51,388 nt of DNA, from contig JAHYIV010000017.1 of the NCBI GenBank assembly GCA_019429465.1, forward strand, positions 1 to 51,388. Direction: 5' to 3'. Below the pieces are notes generated by a model. It saw only the letters and a list, made by a program, of their open reading frames with translations, ran no database searches and had not been told where the DNA came from. This document shows positions 6,318 through 15,822 of the stretch, piece by piece. Source of the stretch: Desulfoarculaceae bacterium (GTDB taxonomy: Bacteria > Desulfobacterota > Desulfobulbia > Desulfobulbales > Desulfocapsaceae). A program made the translations under genes and the position numbers. Positions within the stretch are counted from its first letter, which is position 1. Each line of letters opens with the position of its first letter.

Positions 6318-6902
6318 ATGAAGAAGTCAGGCCGTTACGATACCAGTTCCCTGATCGAAGGCCAGTATGAGCCTGGCTCACGGAGCCGGGTACTCAAGAA
6401 CCTGCTTGGCATCAAACGCAAGCGGGAAATGGATATGCTGGAGGCCCGGGAGCAGTTGCGCGCCTATCAGGAGCTTTTGCGCCTCTACAGCCTGGGTCAC
6501 TGCTTCACGGCCCAGGACATCTGCCGGATGCACAAGCTGTGGCTGGGCAACATCTATTCCTGGGCGGGCGCGCTCCGCCAGGTGAACATCAGTAAGGGCG
6601 CTTTCACCTTTGCCATGGCCAGTCAGGTACCCAAGCTCTTGCAACAGCTTGAGGATGGCCCGCTCGCCCAATTCACCCCATGCCGGTTCAGCGCCATTGA
6701 CACCCTGGCACACGCCCTGGCGGTGCTGATGGGCTTGCAGGCAGGCCTTCAACCACTCGATTTTGACGGGATCAGAGGAGCAAAGAAACAGGCGTATTTC
6801 GCGGCGGTGCAGGCAGGGATGGACTACAACAACTACCAGCCGATGGAACAGGTATTTAAGGCTGTTGTCGAGCGGACTTTACGGGCCGGGAAAAAGGTTT
6901 AA
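6318..6902 (+). pseudogene. Fic-family protein lacking the catalytic HPFxxGNGR motif
   Basis: The 194-residue product resembles small cell-filamentation Fic proteins: RYDTSSLIEGQYEPGSRSRV, LKNLLGIKRKREMD, then FTAQDICRMHKLWLG and YSWAGALRQVNISKG. Fic enzymes transfer AMP (or related groups) using the motif HPFxxGNGR. Here DTLAHALAV runs straight into LMGLQAGLQPLDF, so the whole catalytic loop and its helix (about 25 residues) are missing without loss of frame. In intact relatives as I recall them, LAV recurs on both sides of that loop, so a direct-repeat deletion is plausible. The protein can probably still be made but should be inactive. It starts eight bases after the fusion scar. Confidence 0.75.
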
Positions 6903-7062
6903 GGCCAGCAACCTTGGGCAAAACACCAAGGGCCTGATTGGCCACCGTCTTGTTGACCCCTTCGATGGCGCTGGACGAGATGACCGTCTGCCGGAGCAAG
7001 GCGTCACGGATAACTGGGTCTTTGAGGTAGGGATTGGAGAGGAGTAGGGATGATTTTTTCAT
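6856..7062 (-). CDS. Small protein with Fic-inhibitor-like SSAIEG motif
   Basis: The 68-residue frame runs opposite and overlaps the 3' end of the Fic gene by 47 bases. The first 45 residues look genuine: LLSNPYLKDPVIRDALLRQT, then VISSSAIEGVNKTVANQALG. The segment S-SAI-EG matches the inhibitory helix pattern (S/T)xxxE(G/N) by which class I Fic antitoxins such as VbhA block the ATP site. The tail (from about residue 47) is antisense to the Fic gene and probably accidental, so the original C-terminus may have been lost. It may be the orphaned antitoxin of this locus, although class I antitoxins usually precede their toxin on the same strand. Confidence 0.5.
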   Translation of the reverse strand: MKKSSLLLSNPYLKDPVIRDALLRQTVISSSAIEGVNKTVANQALGVLPKVAGLKPFSRPVKSARQQP

Positions 7063-7386
7063 GCTTTAAATATAGCACGGGACCAGCCAAAAGTACAGCA
7101 CGGAAAGAAAAGACGGCCTTGCAAAGCCAGTATCGGCTTACGCGACATAGACAATGAAAACAGACAGACAAGCTTTATATTGACCAGGCAGCCGTTTTCT
7201 ATTTAGATGCAAGCTGATCCGCGACGGCGTGCTGGTCGAGGAATTTGCAACTGATAACTTCAATTATTCGCCAGGGTTCCTTAACTGAAAATCCTCAAGA
7301 GAAATAAGCCATTGACAAGGATACCCCATGCCCTTTCTTGATTGGGTGAACAAGCTTCGAGCCTACCTTCAGAAAGGGTCAAAACC
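7063..7386. other. Gap with possible coding relics
   Basis: No intact gene is seen. Around 7206-7287 a short frame reads KLIRDGVLVEEFATDNFNYS, which looks like the C-terminal end of some lost protein. At 7328 an ATG starts MPFLDWVNKLRAYLQKG, whose first nine residues resemble the N-terminus of type III Mod methylases as I recall them; the frame closes at 7388-7390, overlapping the next start codon. Both are weak and are recorded as possible debris of the restriction island. Confidence 0.3.
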
Positions 7387-7848
7387 ATGAGCGAAGAATT
7401 TCCCGTTGAGTTACACGGCAAAATTATAGTATTCGGGGCGAAGCAAATTCGGCGCATTTGGCACGATGGGCAGTGGTTCTTCTCCATCGTAGACATCATC
7501 GACGCGTTGACCGACAGCGGCAACCCTCGCGATTACTGGTACCGTATGAAGCGCCGCGAGAAGGAATCCTCGGGAATTGAGTTGTCGACAATTTGTCGAC
7601 AACTGAAACTAACCTCCGCAGACGGCAAAGCCTACAAAACCGATTGCGTCAACACCGAAGCCGCCTTTCGGATCATTCAGTCCATCCCCAAGGCTGAGCC
7701 CTTCAAACGCTGGTTGGCGCAAGTCGGTTACGAGCGCGTCCAGGAAATCGAGAACCCTGAGCTTGCCCAGCAGCGAATGCGCCAACTCTTCAAGGCGAAA
7801 GGCTACCCCGACGACTGGATTGAGAAGCGCGTCCGCGGAATCGCCTAA
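7387..7848 (+). CDS. BRO-family antirepressor, C-terminally truncated
   Basis: The 153-residue product begins MSEEFPVELHGKIIVFGAKQ and contains the BRO-N domain: IRRIWHDGQWFFSIVDIIDA, DYWYRMKRRE, then FRIIQSIPKAEPFKRWLAQVGYERV split over residues 98-122. BRO-N domains occur in phage antirepressors and in proteins next to restriction or toxin genes. Related proteins are about 270-290 residues and continue after GYPDDWIEKRVRGIA with a second domain. Here a stop follows RGIA, so the C-terminal half is absent. The gene precedes mod by 159 bases on the same strand and may belong to the restriction island as a regulator. A twin N-terminus survives at 6191. Confidence 0.7.
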   Translation: MSEEFPVELHGKIIVFGAKQIRRIWHDGQWFFSIVDIIDALTDSGNPRDYWYRMKRREKESSGIELSTICRQLKLTSADGKAYKTDCVNTEAAFRIIQSIPKAEPFKRWLAQVGYERVQEIENPELAQQRMRQLFKAKGYPDDWIEKRVRGIA

Positions 7849-8007
7849 ATAAAACACAAATAAAATGCAGCACATACGAAAAATATCTTATGGTTGTAGT
7901 GGCCCCATCCGTTGAATTTTATTGAAACATTCAGAGTTATCATTACCACATACGTCTGCATAGACGAGAGTTTGCAACTTCTACCTACTTTGCCTAGGGA
8001 AATGACC

Positions 8008-10506
8008 ATGAGCCGTACCAAGAACAGGGATATTGAGCAGTATGATCATGCGGATAAGGAACGGTTGAACAATCCGCCCGTGGGGCTTGTTTCAGAGGCA
8101 ACGGAACCGTCAACCGAAGGCAAGAAGCAATATGAATATGACCCCCACCTGAGTCCTCAGCTTCAATGGGCTGGCAAGGCGGAACACACCTCCTTTGAAG
8201 TGCCTACCGTCAGCCTGCATGTTCATGAACGGATTGACCCGAAGACCATCCTTGACAACGCCAGAAAGGAAGAGACCGGGCCTAAGCAGATGTCCCTCTT
8301 TGCTACCGGCAAGAAACCACTCCGGGAGGCCATAGAATTTTACAAGCACCGCCTGGGCTGGAGCAACAGGCTTATTGCCGGTGATTCCCTACTGGTCATG
8401 AATTCCCTGCTGGAAAAAGAGGGCATGGCGGGCAAGGTGCAGATGGTCTATTTTGACCCGCCCTATGGCATCAAATACGGCTCAAATTTTCAGCCCTTTG
8501 TCAACAAGCGGGATGTCACAGATGGCAAGGATGATGACTTGACCGCAGAGCCGGAAATGATCAAGGCATTCCGGGACACCTGGGAGTTGGGCATTCACTC
8601 ATATCTCACCTATCTGCGGGACCGGCTCTTGCTGGCCAAGGAACTGCTGCATGAATCCGGTTCAATCTTTGTCCAAATCAGTGACGAGAATCTTCACCAT
8701 GTTCGAGAAATTATGGACGAGGTTTTTGGGATAGAGAATTTCGTAAGTCTTGTCTCGTTTCAAAAGACAGGGAGTTTGGCAGGAAATCTACTCGGGCGAA
8801 CCGTTGATTATCTTGTCTGGTATGCAAATGACAAAAGCAGAATCAAATACCGGCAACTTTTCATAGAAAGAACCCAAGGAGACACTTCACTTGACCGGTA
8901 TGACAGGGTTGAACTCCCGGATGGGACCACACGCCGTTTGCGCAGAGCAGAAATCACAGGAAAGGAACCTATCCCAACCGGGAAGCGTTATCGTGTCCAA
9001 AGTCTTTTTAGTGATGGGGAATCATCTGGTGGAAGCTTCCCGTTTGAATGGCAAGGCAAAGTCTTTCCGTGTCTGAAAGGAAGCCATTGGAAAACCTCTG
9101 AAGCTGGTCTGCAACAACTTGCCCTTAAAGGTCGCCTTGAAGTAGAAGGAACACGGCTTCGTTACTTGCGTTATCTTGAAGACTTTCCGGTAATCCCTAT
9201 CTCTGACAGGTGGGGGTCTCTTCAAATTGGAACAGGGTTGACCTATGTGGTTCAAACTGCGCCAGCCGTTATTCAACGTTGTCTCCTTATGACCACCGAT
9301 CCCGGCGATCTGGTCTTTGACCTCACCTGCGGTTCAGGGACTACTGCCTATGTTGCTGAACAGTGGGGGCGGCGGTGGATCACCTGCGATACGTCCAGAG
9401 TAGCCACGACCTTGGCGAAACAGCGGTTAATGACCGCAAGCTTTGACTATTACAAGCTTGCCCGTCCAAGTGAAGGCGTGGGCAGTGGGTTCGAGTACAA
9501 GACCGTGCCCCATATCACCTTGAAGTCCATTGCCAACAATGAGCCACCACCACCGGAAACCCTCTATGACCAGCCCTTGAAGGACACCAAGAAAGTCCGG
9601 GTGACCGGCCCCTTTACGGCTGAGGCGGTCCCTTCTCTCTATGCTCAATCACTGTCAGAGATTGAAAAGGAAAACCAGGGCTCTGGCCAAAGTGTAGCCC
9701 GTTCTGGCGAAACTTCCCGGCAAGCAATGTGGCGTGACGAACTCCTGAAGACAGGCGTGCGGGCAAAGGGAGGCAGAAAGCTTGAATTCGTCAGGGTTGA
9801 ACCCATGGGCGGAACCCGGTGGATTCAGTGCGAGGCGGAAACGAAAGACGATATTCCACAAAAGGTTTTGGTGGTCTTTGGCCCGGAACATGCCCCGCTG
9901 GAACAGAGGATGGTGGAAAATGCCTGGCAAGAGGCAAGAGCCTTTAAACCGGACATTCTGCTATTCTGCGCCTTTCAGTTTGATGAAGAAGCAGCCAAGG
10001 ACATTGACGAACTGAAACCCGAAGTGGCTGGTATGCAGCTCCTGAAAGTGCAGATGAATGCCGACCTGTTCACCGATGACTTGAAAAAGAAACGTTCCAG
10101 CAATGACAGTTTCTGGCTTATCGGCCAGCCCGATGTCGAGGTGAGGCAAATCAAAGAGGGAGAGGACAAGGGCAAGTACCAAGTCGAGGTCTTGGGCTTT
10201 GATTATTACAACCCGAAAACGGGCAATGTGGATTCAGGCGGCAAGAAGAACATTGCCATGTGGCAACTTGACACCAACTACGATGAACGCAGCCTTTTCC
10301 CCTCTCAGGTGTTCCTTCCCATGGCCGGTGAAAAAGATGGCTGGGCAAAACTCGCCAAGAACCTGAAGGCGGAAATTGACCCTGAGAAAATAGAGTTTTT
10401 CCGCGGTACTGTTTCCTTGCCCTTTGAAAGAGGTGACAACAACAAAATTGCGGTGAAAATCGTTGATGACAGGGGCATTGAAAGCCTGCGGGTTATCACT
10501 TTATAG
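8008..10506 (+). CDS. mod: Type III restriction-modification methyltransferase (Mod)
   Basis: The 832-residue protein is an N6-adenine DNA methyltransferase of the beta class. Catalytic motif IV DPPY lies at residues 150-153 (VYFDPPYGIKYG) and the SAM-binding motif I FDLTCGSGTTAY near 437, with a long variable target-recognition region between them. That order is typical of type III Mod. Mod recognises the asymmetric site, methylates one strand and directs Res. I chose the ATG at 8008 because TAGGGA lies 7 bases before it; an ATG at 8002 and an upstream extension to 7912 are possible. The C-terminus ends DDRGIESLRVITL, a sequence duplicated in the scar at 6265-6310. Res begins nine bases later, so the two form one operon. 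Confidence 0.92.
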   Translation: MSRTKNRDIEQYDHADKERLNNPPVGLVSEATEPSTEGKKQYEYDPHLSPQLQWAGKAEHTSFEVPTVSLHVHERIDPKTILDNARKEETGPKQMSLFATGKKPLREAIEFYKHRLGWSNRLIAGDSLLVMNSLLEKEGMAGKVQMVYFDPPYGIKYGSNFQPFVNKRDVTDGKDDDLTAEPEMIKAFRDTWELGIHSYLTYLRDRLLLAKELLHESGSIFVQISDENLHHVREIMDEVFGIENFVSLVSFQKTGSLAGNLLGRTVDYLVWYANDKSRIKYRQLFIERTQGDTSLDRYDRVELPDGTTRRLRRAEITGKEPIPTGKRYRVQSLFSDGESSGGSFPFEWQGKVFPCLKGSHWKTSEAGLQQLALKGRLEVEGTRLRYLRYLEDFPVIPISDRWGSLQIGTGLTYVVQTAPAVIQRCLLMTTDPGDLVFDLTCGSGTTAYVAEQWGRRWITCDTSRVATTLAKQRLMTASFDYYKLARPSEGVGSGFEYKTVPHITLKSIANNEPPPPETLYDQPLKDTKKVRVTGPFTAEAVPSLYAQSLSEIEKENQGSGQSVARSGETSRQAMWRDELLKTGVRAKGGRKLEFVRVEPMGGTRWIQCEAETKDDIPQKVLVVFGPEHAPLEQRMVENAWQEARAFKPDILLFCAFQFDEEAAKDIDELKPEVAGMQLLKVQMNADLFTDDLKKKRSSNDSFWLIGQPDVEVRQIKEGEDKGKYQVEVLGFDYYNPKTGNVDSGGKKNIAMWQLDTNYDERSLFPSQVFLPMAGEKDGWAKLAKNLKAEIDPEKIEFFRGTVSLPFERGDNNKIAVKIVDDRGIESLRVITL

Positions 10507-10515
10507 GGTGCCAAG

Positions 10516-13302
10516 ATGAAGCAGATAGATAAGCTTATCATTACCTCACCCTACGAAGAGCCACGGCACCATTGGCATTACGACCGGGAGCACCGTATCT
10601 TTGAAAAGCGGGAAGGTAGGCGGCCCGCTGGTTATGTTGTTGCCACCCCCGGCAGCAATGCTTTTGATGACCCAGGGGTTTTTGTGCCCATTGAGCTTGC
10701 CAAGCAGATTCGGCCCAGGGTGAAGGCGTGGCGTGAAAAAGGATATCCTGGTGTGACCGGGACAACGCTTCGGCTTCTGCGGCACTGGCAAGACCCGGAA
10801 GAGCGCAAAGAAAGACGGTTCTTTTTCTGCCAGCTTGAGGCCATCGAAACGTTGATCTGGCTTACAGAAGCCCCGGAAGCTGACAAAATCGGCATCACCG
10901 TACCGTCAGATGGCGGCCCTTTTCCCCGCTGGTGCAATAAAATGGCAACGGGTACCGGCAAGACCATCATTATGACCATGCTGATTGCCTGGCAGGTCTT
11001 AAACAAAGTCACCAACCGTCAGGACACCCGGTTTTCAAAGAATATCCTTGCCGTTGCGCCGGGATTGACGGTCAAGAGCCGTCTTTCCGTGCTTCAGCCC
11101 AGCGCTCCAGATAACTATTACGAAGAATTCAATATTGTGCCTCAAGGGCTGATGGAACAGCTCAGACTTGGGAACATCAAGATTATCAACTGGCACAAGC
11201 TGGCTTGGGAGAGCGAAGAACAGCTTGGCAAAAAGAAAGGCGTCGATAAACGGGGAGTCATGAGTGATGAAGCCTATGTCCGCCTTGTGCTTCAGGAGAT
11301 GGCGAACAGCCGTAATATTATCGTGATAAACGATGAAGCCCACCATGCCTGGCGTATTAACGAAGAGGCAAAGGGCAAGTATCTTCGCCAGCGGGATATG
11401 AAAGACAGCGCCAGTGAAGCAACTGTCTGGGTGGGAGGTCTGGACAGGATTCATAAGGCACGGGGTATCATGCGCTGTTTTGATCTGTCTGCCACCCCAT
11501 TTGCTCCATCCGGTAAGAAGGCGGCGGAACAGGCTTTGTTTGACTGGATTGTCACGGATTTTGGCTTAAATGACGCTATCGAGTCTGGATTGGTAAAAAC
11601 GCCACGGGTGGTTATCCGGGATGACAGCAAGAAGACACAGGAATTGAAATCACGGCTCTATCACATCTATATGGACCCCGAGGTGAAGGACGACCTGAGC
11701 CAGAACAACGCAGAGGAAACCCAGCCGTTGCCGGACTTGGTGACCAATGCCTATTACCTGTTGGGGAAAGACTGGCTGGAAACCAAGAAAAATTGGGAAG
11801 AGGCTGGCCACAAAGTGCCACCGGTCATGATCACTGTTGCCAACACCACGGCCACTTCATCAAGGATCAAGTACAGTTTTGACCATAACGAAATCTTGAT
11901 ACCGGAACTCTGTGACCCGGAGAAGACCCTGCAAATTGACAGCAAGGTGCTTGATAAGGCTGAAAGTAAGGATGAAGAAGTGTCACTGGATTTTACCCCG
12001 GATGAATCAGGCGAGGTCAAGCTTACCAAGCAACAGCAAGAAGAATTGATGAGGCTGAAGGTTGACACGGTAGGGCAGGTTGGAAAACCAGGGGAGCAAA
12101 TCCAAAATGTAATCTCAGTTGGTATGTTGTCAGAAGGATGGGATGCAAAGACCGTAACCCACATCATGGGACTGAGAGCCTTTTCCAGTCAGTTATTATG
12201 CGAACAGGTAGTGGGGCGGGGACTTCGCAGAACCAGCTATGAAGTTGATGACAATGGTCTGTTTGAAGCGGAATATGTAAACATCTTCGGAGTACCGTTT
12301 ACATTCTTGCCCCATGAAGGCGGCGATGGTCCCCCACCTCCTCCTCCCCCGCCAAAAACAGCCATTGAACCGGATGCCGAAAAGCGGGAGTTTGAAATTT
12401 CTTGGCCAAACATCATCCGGGTGGATCATATCTATGAGCCGAAGTTGCACCTTGATGATGCAAAACCAATCCGCCTTGACCCGTATGAGAGTGTAACCCA
12501 AGCGGAAATGGCGGCCATTATTGCCGGAAAGCCAAACCCCGCTGCCCTGTCTGAGATTGACTTGAAGGGAATTGCCAAGGAATTCAGGCTCCAGAAAATC
12601 GTCTTTGAAACGGCAAAGCGGATATTCAACAGCGAAAAGCCAAACTGGAAAGGCTCACCGGCTGTTTTTCTGGCTCAGATAATCAATATCGTAGATGAAT
12701 TTATTCAAAGCGGCAAGGTTATCATCAATGACGATTTGTTCAGTCGTGACCCCTTACGGCACCGGGTGCTCATCATCCTCAACATGAATAGAATCGTCCA
12801 GCATATATGGAATGGGCTCAGGGCTGAAAACACGGCAAAGCTTGTGCCGGTATTCGACCGTGAAAACCCATTACACAGCACGGGGCAGATGCGGACTTGG
12901 TACACAAGCAGACCATGTGAACATACGCAGAAATCCCATATCAGTCAGGTGGTCATAGACAGCACCTGGGAGGTAAGCGAAGCCTACCAGTTAGACAAGA
13001 GCCCCTATGTTGACGCCTGGGTGAAGAATGATCACCTGGGATTTTTCATCATGTACACATACAGGGGAGTTGTCCGCAAATATTACCCGGACTTCATCAT
13101 CCGACTAAAAAACGGAAATCATCTCATTTTGGAAACCAAGGGACAGGATACAGACGTTGTTCGAACCAAGCAGGCGTACCTTCAAGAGTGGGTCAAGGCG
13201 GCAAACAACCATGGAGGGTTTGGGGAGTGGCGAGAGGCAATTTCATACCACCCAAATGATTTGGAAAGAATATTAAGAGAAGCAAATGACAATGGGGGGT
13301 AA
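10516..13302 (+). CDS. res: Type III restriction endonuclease subunit (Res)
   Basis: This is a 928-residue superfamily 2 helicase-nuclease. Walker A ATGTGKT is at residues 144-150 and the DEAH-box core as NDEAHHAW near 272. Motif III-like DLSATPF follows, and motif VI appears as VVGRGLRRTSYE. A PD-(D/E)xK nuclease is at the C-terminus, YYPDFIIRL then LETKGQD near residues 855-880. With Mod it translocates DNA and cleaves when two inversely oriented unmethylated sites are met. A proline run (PPPPPPPP) near residue 610 is an unusual linker. All motifs appear intact, so this R-M system is probably active, unlike the broken copies upstream. Confidence 0.93.
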   Translation: MKQIDKLIITSPYEEPRHHWHYDREHRIFEKREGRRPAGYVVATPGSNAFDDPGVFVPIELAKQIRPRVKAWREKGYPGVTGTTLRLLRHWQDPEERKERRFFFCQLEAIETLIWLTEAPEADKIGITVPSDGGPFPRWCNKMATGTGKTIIMTMLIAWQVLNKVTNRQDTRFSKNILAVAPGLTVKSRLSVLQPSAPDNYYEEFNIVPQGLMEQLRLGNIKIINWHKLAWESEEQLGKKKGVDKRGVMSDEAYVRLVLQEMANSRNIIVINDEAHHAWRINEEAKGKYLRQRDMKDSASEATVWVGGLDRIHKARGIMRCFDLSATPFAPSGKKAAEQALFDWIVTDFGLNDAIESGLVKTPRVVIRDDSKKTQELKSRLYHIYMDPEVKDDLSQNNAEETQPLPDLVTNAYYLLGKDWLETKKNWEEAGHKVPPVMITVANTTATSSRIKYSFDHNEILIPELCDPEKTLQIDSKVLDKAESKDEEVSLDFTPDESGEVKLTKQQQEELMRLKVDTVGQVGKPGEQIQNVISVGMLSEGWDAKTVTHIMGLRAFSSQLLCEQVVGRGLRRTSYEVDDNGLFEAEYVNIFGVPFTFLPHEGGDGPPPPPPPPKTAIEPDAEKREFEISWPNIIRVDHIYEPKLHLDDAKPIRLDPYESVTQAEMAAIIAGKPNPAALSEIDLKGIAKEFRLQKIVFETAKRIFNSEKPNWKGSPAVFLAQIINIVDEFIQSGKVIINDDLFSRDPLRHRVLIILNMNRIVQHIWNGLRAENTAKLVPVFDRENPLHSTGQMRTWYTSRPCEHTQKSHISQVVIDSTWEVSEAYQLDKSPYVDAWVKNDHLGFFIMYTYRGVVRKYYPDFIIRLKNGNHLILETKGQDTDVVRTKQAYLQEWVKAANNHGGFGEWREAISYHPNDLERILREANDNGG

Positions 13303-13377
13303 AAAAACTCAACCATGGTACATTAATAGAAGATACTCCACAGGATGTCATATTTTCATACCAACGAGGTGACGATC

Positions 13378-13575
13378 ATGAACCCGGCCAACCTGCACCC
13401 CCAATACATCATTGACGAATCAAATCAGAGGTGTTCCGTCATCCTCCCTTTGACGGAGTTCGAGGCGTTACTGGAAGACTTTGAAGATTTGGCCGCTGTG
13501 GCTGAACGACGGAAGGAGCCAACCGTTGCCCACGATTTACTTCTTGCGGAATTAAAGAAAGATGGCCTCCTATAA
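13378..13575 (+). CDS. RelB/Phd-like antitoxin
   Basis: The 65-residue protein starts at an ATG behind CGAGGTGACGATC. It reads YIIDESNQRCSVILPLTEFE then LLEDFEDLAAVAERR, the pattern of a short Phd/RelB-type antitoxin: an N-terminal beta-strand and dimer helix followed by an acidic helix that wraps the toxin. It is directly followed by a RelE-type toxin gene whose natural start would overlap its last codons. It is probably a DNA-binding autorepressor of the pair. An ATG further upstream (13345) is possible but lacks a good ribosome-binding site. Confidence 0.75.
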   Translation: MNPANLHPQYIIDESNQRCSVILPLTEFEALLEDFEDLAAVAERRKEPTVAHDLLLAELKKDGLL

Positions 13576-13824
13576 TATTTGCTGGAACAGTCGGCCAGCA
13601 AGGAATTGAAGCGGCTGGACCGGGCAATGATTCCCAGGGTGATCGCCTCAGTTGAGGCGCTGGCCGGTAATCCCTACCCCACGGGGAGCAAGAAACTCCA
13701 GGGCGCGGAACATCTCTGGCGTATCCGGCTGGGGGATTACCGGGTGATTTACTCGGTGGATGGCGATGTTCTCAGTATCGAGGTCATCAAAATCGGTCAT
13801 CGCCAGTCCGTTTATAAACACTAA
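13562..13824 (+). pseudogene. RelE/ParE-family toxin with 5' frameshift
   Basis: The body SASKELKRLD, GSKKLQGAEHLWRIRLGDYR and VIYSVDGDVLSIEVIKIGHR is a clear RelE/ParE ribonuclease-type toxin. Relatives start like MASYNIxWxxSAxKELKKLD. Here an ATG at 13562, overlapping the antitoxin stop as expected, reads MASYNICWN and then shifts out of frame. One base appears to be missing near GGAACAG at 13590. The open body can only start at a TTG at 13579, which would lack the first beta-strand. It is either an inactivated toxin, a recoding site or a sequencing error. Confidence 0.65.
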
Positions 13825-13950
13825 CGGCATGCTCCACCAGAACTGGGCCTTGATCGAAGAGGTTTCGAAAGGATGCCTCCTTGGCGACACTCCAGGGTCT
13901 TTAATAAACTACAGTTTGCCAACGCTGCAACTTACTGAAGAGGTGCTGTA

Positions 13951-14519
<569 letters not shown>

Positions 14520-14523
<4 letters not shown>

Positions 14524-14732
14524 ACCATACATCCAAAACAACACCTGCCCCGCCGCCAGACACCCAGCAAATGCTGGACTGCCTGAAACAGGCGGTCGCT
14601 CAGGCCCTGGATAAGAAAAAACGGCTCGGCCAGTATGCCGTGTTCTGGGAAGACGGCAAACCCGTGCTCATTGGCGAAGATGCGCCGCAAGCACCATCAT
14701 GCCCGGAATCAAAATCACTTGATGCGGATTGA
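14520..14732 (+). CDS. Small partner of the zeta-like kinase, possible antitoxin
   Basis: The 70-residue protein is coupled to the kinase gene by an ATGA overlap, with GAGGAGG eight bases upstream of the start. Composition: a proline-rich start (TPAPPPD), an amphipathic helix [20 protein letters not shown], then [18 protein letters not shown]. The WEDGKPVxI pattern recalls short proteins found beside zeta-type kinases in other genomes. Antitoxin function is inferred from size and coupling only. Unlike epsilon-zeta pairs, the partner here follows the kinase. Confidence 0.65.
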
Positions 14733-14791
14733 AAAGACAAGATGACGCGAACCTGCTTGACAGAAAACTTGACTTATGCTTGACTTATAGC

Positions 14792-15802
14792 ATGTCCTAC
14801 GAACCCTATTATACTATCAGTCCCCGGTTGCTCACCTTGGTAGAAGCGGTAGCTGCCTTGCGGGAACGCATTCAGGGGTCGGCGATCGAGCTTTCCTGGA
14901 TTCCCGCCCTGCAAAAGGACACCCGCACCCGCAATGTCCATGCCTCCACCGCCATTGAGGGCAATCCACTGACCCTGGAGCAGGTACGCGCCCTGGAAGA
15001 GGGCCGGGAACCGGCAGCCTCGGACCAGCGCTCGCGGCGCGAGGTGCTCAACTATTTCGCCGGTCTGCGTTATGTGGAAAAACATGCCGGCCAGGAAATA
15101 ATCCGCCATGAAGATGTGTTTGAACTGCATCGCATCCTGGCCGGCGGGGTGATGGATCAGGGGGATGCCGGACGTTACCGCTCCATCGCCGTGCGAGTTG
15201 GGAACTATATGCCGCCCACCCCGGCCGAGGTCTCCGGGCTGATGTTCGAGCTGCTGGAATGGTGGAACAGCAAGGCGGGCGATATTTCACCTGTGCTCAG
15301 TTCCGCCATTCTCCACTACCGTTTCGAGGCCATCCATCCCTTTGGTGACGGCAATGGCCGCACGGGACGCGCTCTGGCCCTCTGGGAACTGTACCGGCGT
15401 GGTTTTGACACCCACCACATCTTTTCGGTGGATGAATACTACTGGGAAGACCGACCGCGCTACTACGCCGCCCTGCAGGCAGTGCGACAGGCAGGCGAAG
15501 ACCTCACCGCCTGGCTGGAGTACACTACCGAAGGACTGCAACTGACCCTGGAGCGCGTCTGGCTGCGAACCCAGACACTCCAGCTCAACACGCCGACCAA
15601 ACAACTCGTCCTCCGCCCAAGGCAGGAGCGGCTCCTGCACCTTTTGCGTGATCATGGGAGCATGGCCCCCGCTGAACTCTGGGCCGCCCTCGACATTTCC
15701 CGCCAGGGGGCAATGGATCTGCTTCGTCCTCTGCTTGAAGCGGGAATGGTGGAAAAGATCGGCGGTAAAAAAACCGGTCGTTACGCCCTGCGCAAGCCAT
15801 AA
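14792..15802 (+). CDS. Fic-family protein, class II, catalytic motif intact
   Basis: The 336-residue protein carries the full Fic core HPFGDGNGRTGRALALWELY near residues 193-212. An N-terminal inhibitory helix motif S-TAI-EGN (HASTAIEGNPLTLEQV) lies near residue 55, which defines class II auto-inhibited Fic enzymes. Such proteins AMPylate target proteins using ATP. The C-terminus has a winged-helix segment (PAELWAALDISRQGAMDLL) that may bind DNA. I chose the ATG at 14792 (MSYEPYYTISPRLL); a TTG at 14729 would extend it and overlap the previous stop. Just upstream CTTGACTTAT(G/A) is repeated and may hold the promoter. It contrasts with the dead Fic at 6318. Confidence 0.85.
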   Translation: MSYEPYYTISPRLLTLVEAVAALRERIQGSAIELSWIPALQKDTRTRNVHASTAIEGNPLTLEQVRALEEGREPAASDQRSRREVLNYFAGLRYVEKHAGQEIIRHEDVFELHRILAGGVMDQGDAGRYRSIAVRVGNYMPPTPAEVSGLMFELLEWWNSKAGDISPVLSSAILHYRFEAIHPFGDGNGRTGRALALWELYRRGFDTHHIFSVDEYYWEDRPRYYAALQAVRQAGEDLTAWLEYTTEGLQLTLERVWLRTQTLQLNTPTKQLVLRPRQERLLHLLRDHGSMAPAELWAALDISRQGAMDLLRPLLEAGMVEKIGGKKTGRYALRKP

Positions 15803-15822
15803 TCAAAGACGAAACCGAGCCC

